NCBI RefSeq assembly: GCF_003231275.1
Contig: NZ_QKVL01000036.1
Coordinates: 1 to 59,223, forward strand
DNA: 59,223 bases
From: Pseudomonas huaxiensis
Lineage (GTDB): Bacteria > Pseudomonadota > Gammaproteobacteria > Pseudomonadales > Pseudomonadaceae
Direction: 5' to 3'
The notes beneath the pieces were generated by a model. The model saw only the letters and a list, made by a program, of their open reading frames with translations. It was not told the DNA's origin and searched no databases. Shown here in pieces: positions 1 through 8,011 of this stretch (position 1 is its first letter; each line of letters starts with the position of its first letter). The position numbers and the translations under genes were made by a program.

Positions 1-332
1 CCATCACCGCCAACGAAGGCAACGCCCCGACCAACGTCGCCAAGCAACTGGCCAAGGTCTACGCCGAGTACGACCTGGACGCGCTGCCGGGCGTAGCGCT
101 GACCGGTGGTGCCTACTACACCGGCAAGCAATATGCCGATGAAGCCAACCACGTGAGCCTGCCATCGTTCACCACCTTCGATGCGGGTGCGCGCTACAAG
201 ACTCACGTGGCGGACAACGACGTGACCTTCCGGGTCAACGTCGCCAACCTGGCGAACAAGGAATACTGGCTGAACAGCTTCTACCTGGGTGATCCACGGA
301 CCGTGCAGTTCTCGGCTCAGCTGGAGTTTTAA
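1..332 (+). CDS. TonB-dependent siderophore receptor, C-terminal fragment
   Basis: Open at the left edge of the window. The readable frame starts at base 3 and gives about 109 residues ending in the stop at 330-332. It has the alternating beta-strand pattern of an outer-membrane barrel, with the typical receptor end: NVANLANKEYW, then LGDPRTVQFSAQLEF with a terminal phenylalanine, the signal for BAM-dependent insertion. Receptors of this family import ferric siderophores at the outer membrane using TonB energy. The PepSY protein that follows is a common partner in reductive iron release. The ligand cannot be told from this fragment. Confidence 0.85.
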   Translation, partial: ITANEGNAPTNVAKQLAKVYAEYDLDALPGVALTGGAYYTGKQYADEANHVSLPSFTTFDAGARYKTHVADNDVTFRVNVANLANKEYWLNSFYLGDPRTVQFSAQLEF

Positions 333-340
333 GGCCCCCA

Positions 341-420
341 ATCGCGACGGTTCGGCGCCCCGACAAGCTCGCTCCTACAGGAAATCGTCTCTCCCTGTAG
401 GAGCGAGCTTGCTCGCGATT
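341..420. repeat. REP inverted pair
   Basis: Two head-to-head REP units, ATCGCGACGG...GCTCGCTCCTACAG and CTGTAGGAGCGAGC...TCGCGAT, separated by about 15 bp. They lie between the receptor stop and the PepSY start. The same family recurs at least eight more times in this window. Confidence 0.9.
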
Positions 421-456
421 ATCTGCACCGCTTTCTACCGACGGTTAGCCAACCCC

Positions 457-1569
457 ATGCAAGCCAAAACCATCCGCCGCTGGTCCGCGATCCACACCTG
501 GACCAGCCTCATCAGCACCCTGTTCCTGCTGCTACTGGCAGTCACCGGCCTGCCGCTGATCTTCCACCACGAAATCGACCACCTGCTGGGTGACGCGCCC
601 GAGCTGAAGGTGATGCCCGCCGACACCCCGAAACTGGACCTCGCGCAGCTTGTACTCAAGGCCGAGGCCCATCGTCCGGGTGAGGTGATGCAGTACTTCG
701 GCTGGGACGAAGACGACAGCAACGGCGTGGTGGCGATCATGGCCGCCACCGCCGGCACCGAGCCCAACTCGTCGCACACCTTCATGCTCGACGCGCGTAC
801 CGGCGAGGCGGTGGAAATGCCGTCGGCCAACGGCGGTTTCATGATGACCATGCTGCGCCTGCACGTGGACATGTTCGCCGGCCTGCCGGGCAAGCTGCTG
901 CTGGCATTCATGGGCGTGCTGTTTGTCGTGGCGATCATTTCCGGCGTGGTGCTTTATGCGCCGTTCATGCGCCGGCTGGACTTCGCCACGGTGCGCCACG
1001 ACAAGTCGCGGCGGCTGCGCTGGCTCGACCTGCATAACCTGATCGGCGTCGTCACCCTGACTTGGGCGCTGGTGGTGGGCGTCACCGGGGTGATCAGCGC
1101 GCTGTCGGATCTGGTCATCGCAGCATGGCGCAACGACAGCCTGACGGCGATGGTCGCGCCGTACCGTGATGCACCGCCGCTGACCGTGCTGGCACCGGTC
1201 AGCCGGGTACTGGATATCGCCGCCGACGCTGCGCCGGGCATGACGCCCGACTTCATCGCCTTCCCCGGCACACGCTTCTCCAGCGAACACCACTACGCGG
1301 TATTCATGAAGGGCAGCAGCCACCTGACCGCCCACCTGCTGACACCGGTATTGATCGACGCCAGCACCCTGGCGGTCACCGCCGTGGGCGAGCGGCCGTG
1401 GTACATGGACGCCATGGGCCTGTCACAGCCGCTGCACTTTGGCGACTACGGCGGCCGGCCGATGCAGATTCTGTGGGCGGCGCTGGATGTGCTGACCATC
1501 ATCGTACTGGGCAGCGGGCTCTATCTCTGGTGGGTGCGTCGGCGCACGGCCGCGGAGGGGGCGCGATGA
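457..1569 (+). CDS. PepSY-associated transmembrane protein (siderophore/iron reductase type)
   Basis: 371 residues from ATG 457. A longer frame opens at 289 but runs through the REP element, so it is not used. Four membrane segments are visible: one near residues 14-36 ending LPLIFHHEIDHLLG, one starting LLLAFMGVLFVVAIISG, one at LHNLIGVVTLTWALVVGVTG, and a C-terminal one at LDVLTIIVLGSGLYLWW followed by an RRR anchor. The large periplasmic loops are PepSY-like. Genes of this type sit beside TonB receptors and are thought to reduce ferric siderophores at the inner membrane. The position directly after a receptor agrees. The four-base ATGA overlap with the next gene indicates translational coupling. 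Confidence 0.85.
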   Translation: MQAKTIRRWSAIHTWTSLISTLFLLLLAVTGLPLIFHHEIDHLLGDAPELKVMPADTPKLDLAQLVLKAEAHRPGEVMQYFGWDEDDSNGVVAIMAATAGTEPNSSHTFMLDARTGEAVEMPSANGGFMMTMLRLHVDMFAGLPGKLLLAFMGVLFVVAIISGVVLYAPFMRRLDFATVRHDKSRRLRWLDLHNLIGVVTLTWALVVGVTGVISALSDLVIAAWRNDSLTAMVAPYRDAPPLTVLAPVSRVLDIAADAAPGMTPDFIAFPGTRFSSEHHYAVFMKGSSHLTAHLLTPVLIDASTLAVTAVGERPWYMDAMGLSQPLHFGDYGGRPMQILWAALDVLTIIVLGSGLYLWWVRRRTAAEGAR

Positions 1570-1721
1570 ACATGAAGGTGTTTGGCATGCCGCTGTTGAT
1601 CGGGGTGCTCGGGGCGGCGGGGTTGTTTGCGGCGCTGCTTGGGGATGGTTGGTGGGATGCGCTGGCGTGGGTTGGATTGGGGTTGCCGGCCTGGTATGGG
1701 TTCAGGGGCTTTTTCAGGTAG
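1566..1721 (+). CDS. 51-residue membrane protein coupled to the PepSY gene
   Basis: The ATG at 1566 overlaps the PepSY stop as ATGA. The product is 51 residues and almost entirely hydrophobic, with two likely helices (MPLLIGVLGAAGLFAALLGD and ALAWVGLGLPAWYGF) and a GFRGFFR tail. Small two-helix proteins of this kind often follow PepSY genes in Pseudomonas iron-uptake operons. The function is unknown; an accessory role for the PepSY protein is inferred from the coupling alone. Confidence 0.7.
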   Translation: MNMKVFGMPLLIGVLGAAGLFAALLGDGWWDALAWVGLGLPAWYGFRGFFR

Positions 1722-1731
1722 ATATCTGCCT

Positions 1732-1822
1732 TATCGCGAGCAAGCTCGCTCCTACCCCCTACCCTGTAGGCCTGTAGGCCTGTAGGCCTGTAGGCCTGTA
1801 GGAGCGAGCTTGCTCGCGATAA
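1732..1822. repeat. REP pair containing five tandem CCTGTAGG units
   Basis: REP arms TATCGCGAGCAAGCTCGCTC and GAGCGAGCTTGCTCGCGATA flank five perfect tandem copies of the 8-mer CCTGTAGG at 1763-1802. The repeat lies in the 213-bp gap after the 51-residue gene and before the DUF2780 gene. Confidence 0.9.
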
Positions 1823-1934
1823 GGTCCCCCAACGCAGCCCCTCGTCGCGACACCGCCACCTCCGGGAACATTCCCCCGCCAATCCACTCCAACACCTCGT
1901 TTTCCCTGCCTTTACGGCTGACGAGGTCTTTGCC

Positions 1935-2522
1935 ATGAAACGTTTCGCGCTGGTCACCCTGATGACCCTGGCCGCCAGTTCGGCCTTCGCTTTCAACCTC
2001 AACGACGCGGCCAATGCCGTGTCCGCCATGCAAGGCAAGTCCGATGACGCCGCCGTGCAGGCACCCGCCGCTTCGGCCAATCTGCTCAACACCCTCGGCA
2101 GCGAACTCAAGATCACCCCGGAACAAGCCATTGGCGGCACGGGCGCTCTGCTGGGCCTGGCGCGCAATCAGTTGAGCAGCGGCGATTACCAGCAACTGAG
2201 CAAGGCCGTGCCGGGCCTCGACATGTTGTCTGGCGAAAATGCCCTCGGCGGGCTGGCGGGGTTGGGGGATCTGCTCGGCAAGAGCGGTCAGGCTTCAGCG
2301 TTGAGCAATGCGCTCGGCGGAGAGGTGAAGAACGGGACGGACCTGAACAACGCGTTCAGCGCCCTCGGCATGGAGAACGGCATGATCGCCCGCTTCGCGC
2401 CACTGATCCTGCAGTACCTCGGCCAGCAAGGCGTGGCCGGGTCGTTGTTGCACAACCTGGCCGGCATCTGGGGCAACGGCACCGTCACACCGCTCGCCCC
2501 GGCAACCGTCCCGTCAGTTTAA
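1935..2522 (+). CDS. DUF2780 domain secreted protein
   Basis: 195 residues starting MKRFALVTLMTLAASSAFAF, a clear Sec signal peptide with cleavage near residue 19. The mature part is rich in Gly, Ala and Leu, with repeated LGLARNQLSSGDYQQL, GGLAGLGDLLGKSG and ALGMENGMIARFAP helices. This is the pattern of the DUF2780 (VcgC/VcgE-like) family, exported proteins of unknown function. It is monocistronic and preceded by a REP element. Its stop overlaps the convergent acyltransferase gene by nine bases, so there is no room for a separate terminator between the two. Confidence 0.8.
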   Translation: MKRFALVTLMTLAASSAFAFNLNDAANAVSAMQGKSDDAAVQAPAASANLLNTLGSELKITPEQAIGGTGALLGLARNQLSSGDYQQLSKAVPGLDMLSGENALGGLAGLGDLLGKSGQASALSNALGGEVKNGTDLNNAFSALGMENGMIARFAPLILQYLGQQGVAGSLLHNLAGIWGNGTVTPLAPATVPSV

Positions 2523-3401
2523 TTCCGCGCGCAGGGCCTCGATCCGCCCATCCTTCTCGCGCCACAACTGGTTGACCCAGTCCTGCACGGCCTGGCGCAC
2601 CGCCGGGTCGGTCTCGTAGTCGCCGGCCCACAGCGCCGGGTCCAGTTCACGCACCTGAATATCGACGATCACCCGCGGCAACCCGCCGCTGACCAGATCC
2701 CAGAAGCCCGGCGCCTTGTCGCCGGGATAAACGATGGTCACGTCCAGCAGCGCGTCGAGCTGCTCACCCAAGGCCGCCAGCACAAAGGCGACACCACCGG
2801 CCTTGGGCTTGAGCAGGTGCCGATATGGCGACTGTTGTTCCTGGCGCTTGGCCTCGGTGAAGCGGGTGCCTTCCAGATAATTGACCACGGTCACCGGCTG
2901 ACGCTTGAACAGCTCGCACGCCGCCTTGGTGATGGCCAGGTCCTGGCCCTTGAGGTGCGGGTGTTTGTCGAGGAAGGCCTTGCTGTAGCGCTTCATGAAC
3001 GGGTAATCCAGCGCCCACCAGGCCAGGCCCAGCAGCGGCACCCAGATCAGCTCCTTTTTCAGGAAGAACTTGAAGAACGGGATCTTGCGGTTCAGGACCT
3101 GGATCAGCGCCGGGATATCGACCCAGGTCTGGTGGTTGCTGACGCAGAGGTAAGAAGTGTCCAACCGCAGGTTGGCATTGCCGCGCACATCCCAGCGGGT
3201 GGGGATGCACAGGGCGAAGATCAGCTTGTCGACTTCGGCCCAGGTCTCGGCAAACCACATCACCGCCCGCGAGGCGCGATCACGGTGATGGCCAGGCAGG
3301 ACCAGCTTGAGCAGCGCGCAAAACAGCAGCGGTCCGATCATGATCAGGGTGTTGAGCAACAGCAACAGGATGACGAAACTGCCGGTGAGCAGGCGGCGCA
3401 T
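2514..3401 (-). CDS. PlsC-family acyltransferase (YihG-like)
   Basis: 295 residues. The start MRRLLTGSFVILLLLLN was chosen at 3401; the frame continues upstream to 4100 but that part is antisense to the protease gene. An N-terminal membrane segment is followed by the glycerolipid acyltransferase signature NHQTWVD (HX4D), with FKFFLKKEL and YLEGTRF as the later acyltransferase blocks. The family transfers acyl chains from acyl-ACP or acyl-CoA to lysophospholipids at the inner membrane. Length and motifs match YihG-type proteins rather than the essential PlsC. It is divergent from the protease gene, with a 174-bp shared upstream region. Confidence 0.85.
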   Translation of the reverse strand: MRRLLTGSFVILLLLLNTLIMIGPLLFCALLKLVLPGHHRDRASRAVMWFAETWAEVDKLIFALCIPTRWDVRGNANLRLDTSYLCVSNHQTWVDIPALIQVLNRKIPFFKFFLKKELIWVPLLGLAWWALDYPFMKRYSKAFLDKHPHLKGQDLAITKAACELFKRQPVTVVNYLEGTRFTEAKRQEQQSPYRHLLKPKAGGVAFVLAALGEQLDALLDVTIVYPGDKAPGFWDLVSGGLPRVIVDIQVRELDPALWAGDYETDPAVRQAVQDWVNQLWREKDGRIEALRAELN

Positions 3402-3483
3402 AAATCCACTCTTATTGTGGGAAAGACGGCCGGTCATGATAAGCAGCCTCGCCATGAACGCCAAATTCTGCCCGGCGAGTGTC

Positions 3484-3511
3484 GTGAACAAATGTTTCAC
3501 GTTGTGTTCAT
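3484..3511. promoter_or_regulatory. Candidate cre-tag-like site and inverted repeat
   Basis: GTGAACAAATGTTTCAC at 3484-3500 has inverted GTGAA/TTCAC arms. It runs into TTCAC-N6-TTCAT at 3496-3511, one mismatch from the TTCAC-N6-TTCAC tag recognised by CreB/BlrA in enterobacteria and Aeromonas. It lies 65 bp before the protease start, in the divergent promoter next to creBCD. Similarity by eye only. Confidence 0.3.
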
Positions 3512-3575
3512 TACCGTAGCTTGCCGAACCTAAAGCACAACGGCAGTCTAACTGTCGTCTCGTCCCAAGGAAGTC

Positions 3576-4079
3576 ATGCCATTGAAACCACTGATCGCCC
3601 TGCTTGGCCTGCTGTCGCTGCCGGTGATGGCCGCCGAGCCGACCCTCTACGGTCGCTACGAATACATCGGCCTGCCGGAAATCGGCCAGACCCTCAAAGC
3701 CAAGATGGACACCGGCGCCCTCACCGCCTCGCTGTCCGCCAAGGACATCGAACAGTTCAGCCGTAACGGCGAGGACTGGGTGCGCTTCCGCCTGGCCACC
3801 AGGGATGCCGACAGCAAGGTCTTCGAACACAAGCTGGCGCGCATCAGCAAGATCAAGAACCGCGCCGACGAAGAAGACGAAGAAGGCACCGAGATCGCCC
3901 ACCGTCCGGTCATCGACCTGGAGCTGTGCCTGGGTGATGTGAAGCGCACCGTAGAGGTCAACCTGACCGACCGCAGCAGCTTCAACTACCCGCTGCTGAT
4001 CGGCGCCAAGGCCCTGCGCGAATTCGGCGCCGCGGTAAACCCGGCCCGCCGCTTCACCGCCGACAAGCCGGACTGCTGA
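3576..4079 (+). CDS. Retropepsin-like RimB/Zn-protease family protein, exported
   Basis: 167 residues with a signal peptide (MPLKPLIALLGLLSLPVMAA, cleavage near 20). The mature region matches the Zn_protease/RimB family (formerly called ATP-dependent zinc protease): YIGLPEIGQTLKAKMDTGALTASL with the aspartic-protease-like Asp-Thr-Gly at residues 45-47, then FNYPLLIGAKAL near the C-terminus. Cytoplasmic RimB trims glutamate tails added to ribosomal protein S6. This copy has an export signal, so it belongs to the periplasmic branch, whose substrate is unknown. It is separated from creB by 131 bp and probably has its own promoter. Confidence 0.8.
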   Translation: MPLKPLIALLGLLSLPVMAAEPTLYGRYEYIGLPEIGQTLKAKMDTGALTASLSAKDIEQFSRNGEDWVRFRLATRDADSKVFEHKLARISKIKNRADEEDEEGTEIAHRPVIDLELCLGDVKRTVEVNLTDRSSFNYPLLIGAKALREFGAAVNPARRFTADKPDC

Positions 4080-4085
4080 CGCAGT

Positions 4086-4115
4086 AGCTGCAAGGGGCAA
4101 GCTTCAAGCTGCAAG
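4086..4115. repeat. AGCTGCAAG direct repeat
   Basis: AGCTGCAAG occurs at 4086-4094 and again at 4107-4115, with AAGCTTCAAG between. A loosely inverted counterpart (CTTTAAACTTG, CTTGTAGCTGC) lies just before creB. Such AAGCTGCAAGCTTC strings are a common dispersed repeat in Pseudomonas intergenic DNA. Confidence 0.5.
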
Positions 4116-4210
4116 TTAAAGCAGAGCGGCCGGGTTTGGACGTGAAAGCGCAGCCCGCAGCAAATCGCTTTAAACTTGCCGCTTCCAACTCGCCACTTGT
4201 AGCTGCCTTT

Positions 4211-4897
4211 ATGCCGCACATATTGATCGTTGAAGACGAAGCGGCCATCGCCGACACCCTGATCTACGCCTTGCAGGGCGAAGGCCACAGTACCGAGTGG
4301 GTGACCCTCGGCCAGGCTGCACTGGAGCGACAGCGCCAGCAGCCGGCGGATCTGGTCATCCTTGATATCGGCCTGCCGGATATCAGCGGATTCGAGACCT
4401 GCAAGCAACTGCGCCGCTTCAGCGAAGTGCCGGTGATGTTTCTCAGTGCCCGCGACGGAGAAATCGACCGGGTGGTGGGCCTGGAAATCGGCGCCGACGA
4501 TTATGTGGTCAAGCCGTTCAGCCCGCGGGAAGTCGCCGCCCGGGTGCGCGCCATCCTCAAGCGCATAACGCCCGCAGCCAGCACCGCCCCCGCCACCGGC
4601 ACCACGCCGTTCAACATCGACACCCTGCGCATGCAGATCCACTACCGCGAACACCCGCTCAGCCTGACCCGCCACGAATTCCGCCTGTTGCAGTGCCTGC
4701 TGGAGCAGCCGCAGCGGGTCTTCAGCCGCGAGCAGTTGCTGGACGCCGTGGGCGTGGCGGCCGATATCGGCTACGAGCGCACCATCGACAGCCATATCAA
4801 GAGCCTGCGCGCCAAGCTGCGCCTGGTCGCCGCCGAAGCCGAGCCAATCCAGACCCACCGCGGCCTGGGCTACAGCTACAACCCGGACCAAAGCTGA
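4211..4897 (+). CDS. creB: Response regulator CreB
   Basis: 228 residues starting MPHILIVEDEAAIADTL at ATG 4211; the frame is open from 4136, but that extension lies in the repeat. The receiver domain has the acidic pair E8/D9, phospho-acceptor D52 (LVILDIGLPD), S79 and K101. A winged-helix OmpR-type output domain follows (ERTIDSHIKSLRAKL, then HRGLGYSY). Identification as CreB rests on the cre gene order and the kinase and CreD that follow. CreBC responds to cell-wall stress, including loss of PBP4 function, and controls creD. Its TGA overlaps the creC ATG, so the two are coupled. Confidence 0.9.
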   Translation: MPHILIVEDEAAIADTLIYALQGEGHSTEWVTLGQAALERQRQQPADLVILDIGLPDISGFETCKQLRRFSEVPVMFLSARDGEIDRVVGLEIGADDYVVKPFSPREVAARVRAILKRITPAASTAPATGTTPFNIDTLRMQIHYREHPLSLTRHEFRLLQCLLEQPQRVFSREQLLDAVGVAADIGYERTIDSHIKSLRAKLRLVAAEAEPIQTHRGLGYSYNPDQS

Positions 4898-6330
4898 TGC
4901 GCCTGGGTATTCGTATCTTCCTGGTGTATTTCCTGTTTGTCGGGCTGACCGCGTATTTCGTCCTCAACACGGTGCGCGAGCAGGTGCGCCCGGCTGTGCG
5001 CCAGTCCTCCGAGGAAACCCTGGTGGACACCGCCAACCTGCTGGCGGAAATCCTTCGCGATCAGGTCAAGGCCGGCACCCTCGGCCAGAGCGCGCTGCCG
5101 CAGTTGCTCAAGGCCTACGGCCAGCGTCGCCCCAACGCGCAAATCTGGGGCCTGTCCAAGAACGAGGTGAATCACCGCATCTACGTCACCGACGCAAAGG
5201 GCATCGTTCTGCTGGACTCCAGCGGCGAGGCGCTGGGCCAGGATTACTCGCGCTGGAACGACGTCTACCTCACCCTGCGCGGCCAGTACGGCGCCCGCTC
5301 GACCCGCAGCGATCCGGACGATCCAGACTCCTCGGTGATGCACGTCGCCGCGCCGATCCTCGACAACGGCACGCTGATCGGCGTGGTCACCGTGGCCAAG
5401 CCCAACCGCTCGCTGCAACCCTACGTCGACCGTTCGGAACAACACCTGGTTACTCTCGGTATCGGCCTGATCGTGCTCGGCCTGCTGGTGGGCGCGGCGC
5501 TGTCATGGTGGCTGACCCGCTCGCTGCGCCGGCTGACCCGCTACGCCCAGGCCGTCAGCGCCGGCGAGCGCGTGGCCCTGCCGCACTACCGAGGCGGCGA
5601 GCTGGCGCAACTGGCGGACGCGGTAGAGCGCATGCGCACCCAGCTGGAAGGCAAAGCCTACGTCGAGCGTTACGTGCACACCCTGACCCACGAACTGAAA
5701 AGCCCGCTGGCGGCGATCCGCGGCGCCAGCGAGCTGTTGCAGGGACCGATGCCGGAAGAACAGCGCCAGCGCTTCAGCCAAAACATCGAGAGCGAAAGCG
5801 CGCGCATGCAGCAATTGATCGAGCGCCTGCTGGACCTGGCCCAGGTCGAGCAGCGTCAAGGGCTGGAGGACCAACAGCAAGTGGCGCTGGCGGAGATGGT
5901 CGACGCCCTGCTGCTGGCCCGCAGCGCCCGCATCGAAAGCGCCGGCCTGCAGGTGCGTCAGCACGTTCCGGCGGCGGCGTGGCTGTACTGCGAGCCATTT
6001 CTGATGCGTCAGGCGATCGGCAACCTGCTGGAAAACGCCCTGGACTTCACCCCGCCTGGCGGCCAGTTGGTGTTCGAACTGGAACACGATGCACAGCGCG
6101 TGGCCCTGAGCCTGTACAACCAGGGCGCGGCGATTCCCGATTACGCTCTGGGCCGTCTCTGCGAACGCTTCTATTCGCTGCCCCGGCCGGACACCGGACG
6201 CAAGAGCACCGGCCTTGGCCTGAACTTCGTCGAGGAAGTCATGCAACTGCATGGCGGCTCACTGGAGATCGCCAACGTCGAAGGCGGCGTGCGCGTGTGG
6301 TTGTGGCTGCCCGCCAATCGCCTGAGCTGA
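4897..6330 (+). CDS. creC: Sensor histidine kinase CreC
   Basis: 477 residues from ATG 4897. TM1 is near residues 8-24 and TM2 near 186-206. They enclose a periplasmic CHASE/PAS-like sensor of about 160 residues containing IYVTDAKGIVLLDSSG. A HAMP segment follows, then the HisKA domain with phospho-acceptor H265 (LTHELKSP). The ATPase domain has the N box (NLLENALDF) and the G2 box GRKSTGLGL; the G1 region is weakly conserved, as is usual in CreC. It is the partner of CreB. The phased repeat array begins two bases after its stop and leads to creD. Confidence 0.92.
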   Translation: MRLGIRIFLVYFLFVGLTAYFVLNTVREQVRPAVRQSSEETLVDTANLLAEILRDQVKAGTLGQSALPQLLKAYGQRRPNAQIWGLSKNEVNHRIYVTDAKGIVLLDSSGEALGQDYSRWNDVYLTLRGQYGARSTRSDPDDPDSSVMHVAAPILDNGTLIGVVTVAKPNRSLQPYVDRSEQHLVTLGIGLIVLGLLVGAALSWWLTRSLRRLTRYAQAVSAGERVALPHYRGGELAQLADAVERMRTQLEGKAYVERYVHTLTHELKSPLAAIRGASELLQGPMPEEQRQRFSQNIESESARMQQLIERLLDLAQVEQRQGLEDQQQVALAEMVDALLLARSARIESAGLQVRQHVPAAAWLYCEPFLMRQAIGNLLENALDFTPPGGQLVFELEHDAQRVALSLYNQGAAIPDYALGRLCERFYSLPRPDTGRKSTGLGLNFVEEVMQLHGGSLEIANVEGGVRVWLWLPANRLS

Positions 6331-6332
6331 AT

Positions 6333-6376
6333 CTCCACACAAACTCCACATTCACTCCCGCGTCGCTCCACACAGC
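6333..6376 (+). promoter_or_regulatory. Four 11-bp-phased CTCC repeats upstream of creD (candidate CreB operator)
   Basis: Consecutive 11-mers start at 6333, 6344, 6355 and 6366: CTCCACACAAA, CTCCACATTCA, CTCCCGCGTCG and CTCCACACAGC. Three carry a perfect CTCCACA head. The 11-bp period equals the period of the TTCAC-N6-TTCAC CreB/BlrA tag of other bacteria. The array lies 39 bp before the creD ATG. The assignment to CreB is inference. Confidence 0.5.
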
Positions 6377-6414
6377 GCTCGCAGACTGGGCTCCTTCTCA
6401 AGCGGAGCCCTTCC

Positions 6415-7749
6415 ATGAACAAAACCCTGAGTATCAAACTCGGCATCATCGCCTTGCTGGTGATCGGACTGCTGATTCCCCTGGTGATGATCGGCGGCCT
6501 GATCAGCGAACGGCAGTCCCTGCGCGACAGCGTGGTCGAGGACATCGGCCAGAGCTCCAGCCATGCTCAGCAGATCAGCGGCCCGATCCTCGTGGTGCCG
6601 TACCGCAAGACCGAGCGCGTATGGAAAACCCAGGACGGCCGGACCTTCCAGGAAACCCGCGTACGCACCCTCCACCTGGCCTTTCTGCCAGAGACTTTCG
6701 TCCTCGATGCCGACGCCAACACCGAGCTGCGCTCGCGGGGCATTTACGAGGCGCGGCTGTACCACGCCAACAGCCATGTCAGCGGCCAGTTCAAGGTACC
6801 GGCCAACTGGGGCATCAAGGACGACCTCGACGACTACCGCTTCGAAACACCGTTCATCGCAGTGGGCATCAGCGATATCCGTGGCATCCAGAACGGCCTG
6901 CAACTGCAACTCAACGGTCAGACCCTCGACTTCGCCGCCGGCAGCGGCGCGGACTGGCTCGGCAGCGGCGTGCGCGCCAGCGTACCGGGGCTCGATAGCC
7001 AGAACGAAATGCGCCTGGACTACGCTTTCGACCTCAAGCTGCAAGGCACCGGGCAGTTGCATGTGCTGCCGGTGGGCCGCAGCAGCAATGTGAATCTCAG
7101 CGCCAACTGGCCGCACCCGGGCTTTATCGGCAACTACCTGCCCAACAGCCGCGAAATCACCGACAAGGGCTTCAACGCTCACTGGCAGACCTCGTTCTTC
7201 TCCACCAATATGGAAGACGCCCTTGAACGCTGCGTGACGACCGACCAGTGCACGGACTTCCAGAGCCGGCGGTTCGGCGTCAACTTCGTCGATCCGGTGG
7301 ACCAGTACCTGAAAAGCGAGCGGGCGATCAAATACGCGCTGCTGTTCATCGCCCTGACCTTCGCCGGCTTCTTCCTCTTCGAAGTGCTGCGTAACCTCAG
7401 CGTCCACCCGATCCAGTACGCCTTGGTGGGCGTTGCGCTGGCGCTGTTCTACCTGTTGCTGCTGTCGTTGTCCGAGCACCTTGGCTTTGCCCTGGCGTAT
7501 GGGTTGTCGGCGAGTGGCTGTGTGGCGTTGATCGGTTTCTACCTGTGCCATGTGCTGCACAGCCGGGCGCGAGGGTTGGGCTTCGGTGCCGGGTTGGCGG
7601 TGCTGTACGCGATGCTTTACGGGTTGCTCAGCGCTGAGGATTACGCGCTATTGATGGGGGCGTTGCTGCTGTTCGCCTTGCTGGGTGTGTTCATGGTGCT
7701 GACGCGGCGGCTGGACTGGTATCGCGCGGGCCAGGGGGTGGCGGCATGA
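6415..7749 (+). CDS. creD: Inner-membrane protein CreD
   Basis: 444 residues. A first membrane segment near residues 10-30 (IIALLVIGLLIPLVMIGGLI) is followed by a large periplasmic domain containing SQISGPILVVPY-like sequence (QQISGPILVVPYRK) and SARWPHPGF-like sequence (SANWPHPGFIGNYLPN). A cluster of about five hydrophobic helices follows from residue 305 (YALLFIALTFAGFFLFEVL onward). This order is diagnostic of CreD, formerly Cet. It preserves envelope integrity and is the most strongly CreBC-controlled gene known in Pseudomonas. It lies 84 bp from creC with its own probable promoter. Confidence 0.93.
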   Translation: MNKTLSIKLGIIALLVIGLLIPLVMIGGLISERQSLRDSVVEDIGQSSSHAQQISGPILVVPYRKTERVWKTQDGRTFQETRVRTLHLAFLPETFVLDADANTELRSRGIYEARLYHANSHVSGQFKVPANWGIKDDLDDYRFETPFIAVGISDIRGIQNGLQLQLNGQTLDFAAGSGADWLGSGVRASVPGLDSQNEMRLDYAFDLKLQGTGQLHVLPVGRSSNVNLSANWPHPGFIGNYLPNSREITDKGFNAHWQTSFFSTNMEDALERCVTTDQCTDFQSRRFGVNFVDPVDQYLKSERAIKYALLFIALTFAGFFLFEVLRNLSVHPIQYALVGVALALFYLLLLSLSEHLGFALAYGLSASGCVALIGFYLCHVLHSRARGLGFGAGLAVLYAMLYGLLSAEDYALLMGALLLFALLGVFMVLTRRLDWYRAGQGVAA

Positions 7750-7903
7750 GTGGGTTGCGCGAGGAGCGGGTGTTCGCGAACGAATTAGCCAAGGGGATTG
7801 GCCACGTGTGGGTAGCGGAGGTGAAGGCCGGCTGGAGGAAGGTCGAGGACGGTAGCGAAATACTGATCGCGGTGGTGCCCGGATTGCGACCGCTTCGCGG
7901 TCG

Positions 7904-7980
7904 TTCGCGAGCAAGCTCGCTCCCACAATGACTTAAACCAACATCAAAGCCCTATGGGAGCGAGCTTGTCGGGGCGCCGA
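7904..7980. repeat. REP inverted pair
   Basis: TTCGCGAGCAAGCTCGCTCCCACA pairs with a GGGAGCGAGCTTGTCGGGGC arm across about 30 bp. It fills the 262-bp space between the end of creD and the convergent GST gene. No gene is supported there; a 61-codon frame at 7746-7931 runs into the repeat. Confidence 0.85.
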
Positions 7981-8011
7981 ACTGCCGCAAAGCGGCCCCG
8001 AAAATGCCGGA

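Noticed and set aside
2514..2522. Nine-base overlap of convergent stops as a sign of error
   Set aside because: Both reading frames are well supported, and short convergent overlaps are common.
7746..7931. 61-codon frame overlapping the creD stop
   Set aside because: The ATGA overlap is suggestive, but the second half is REP sequence and the product has no family pattern.
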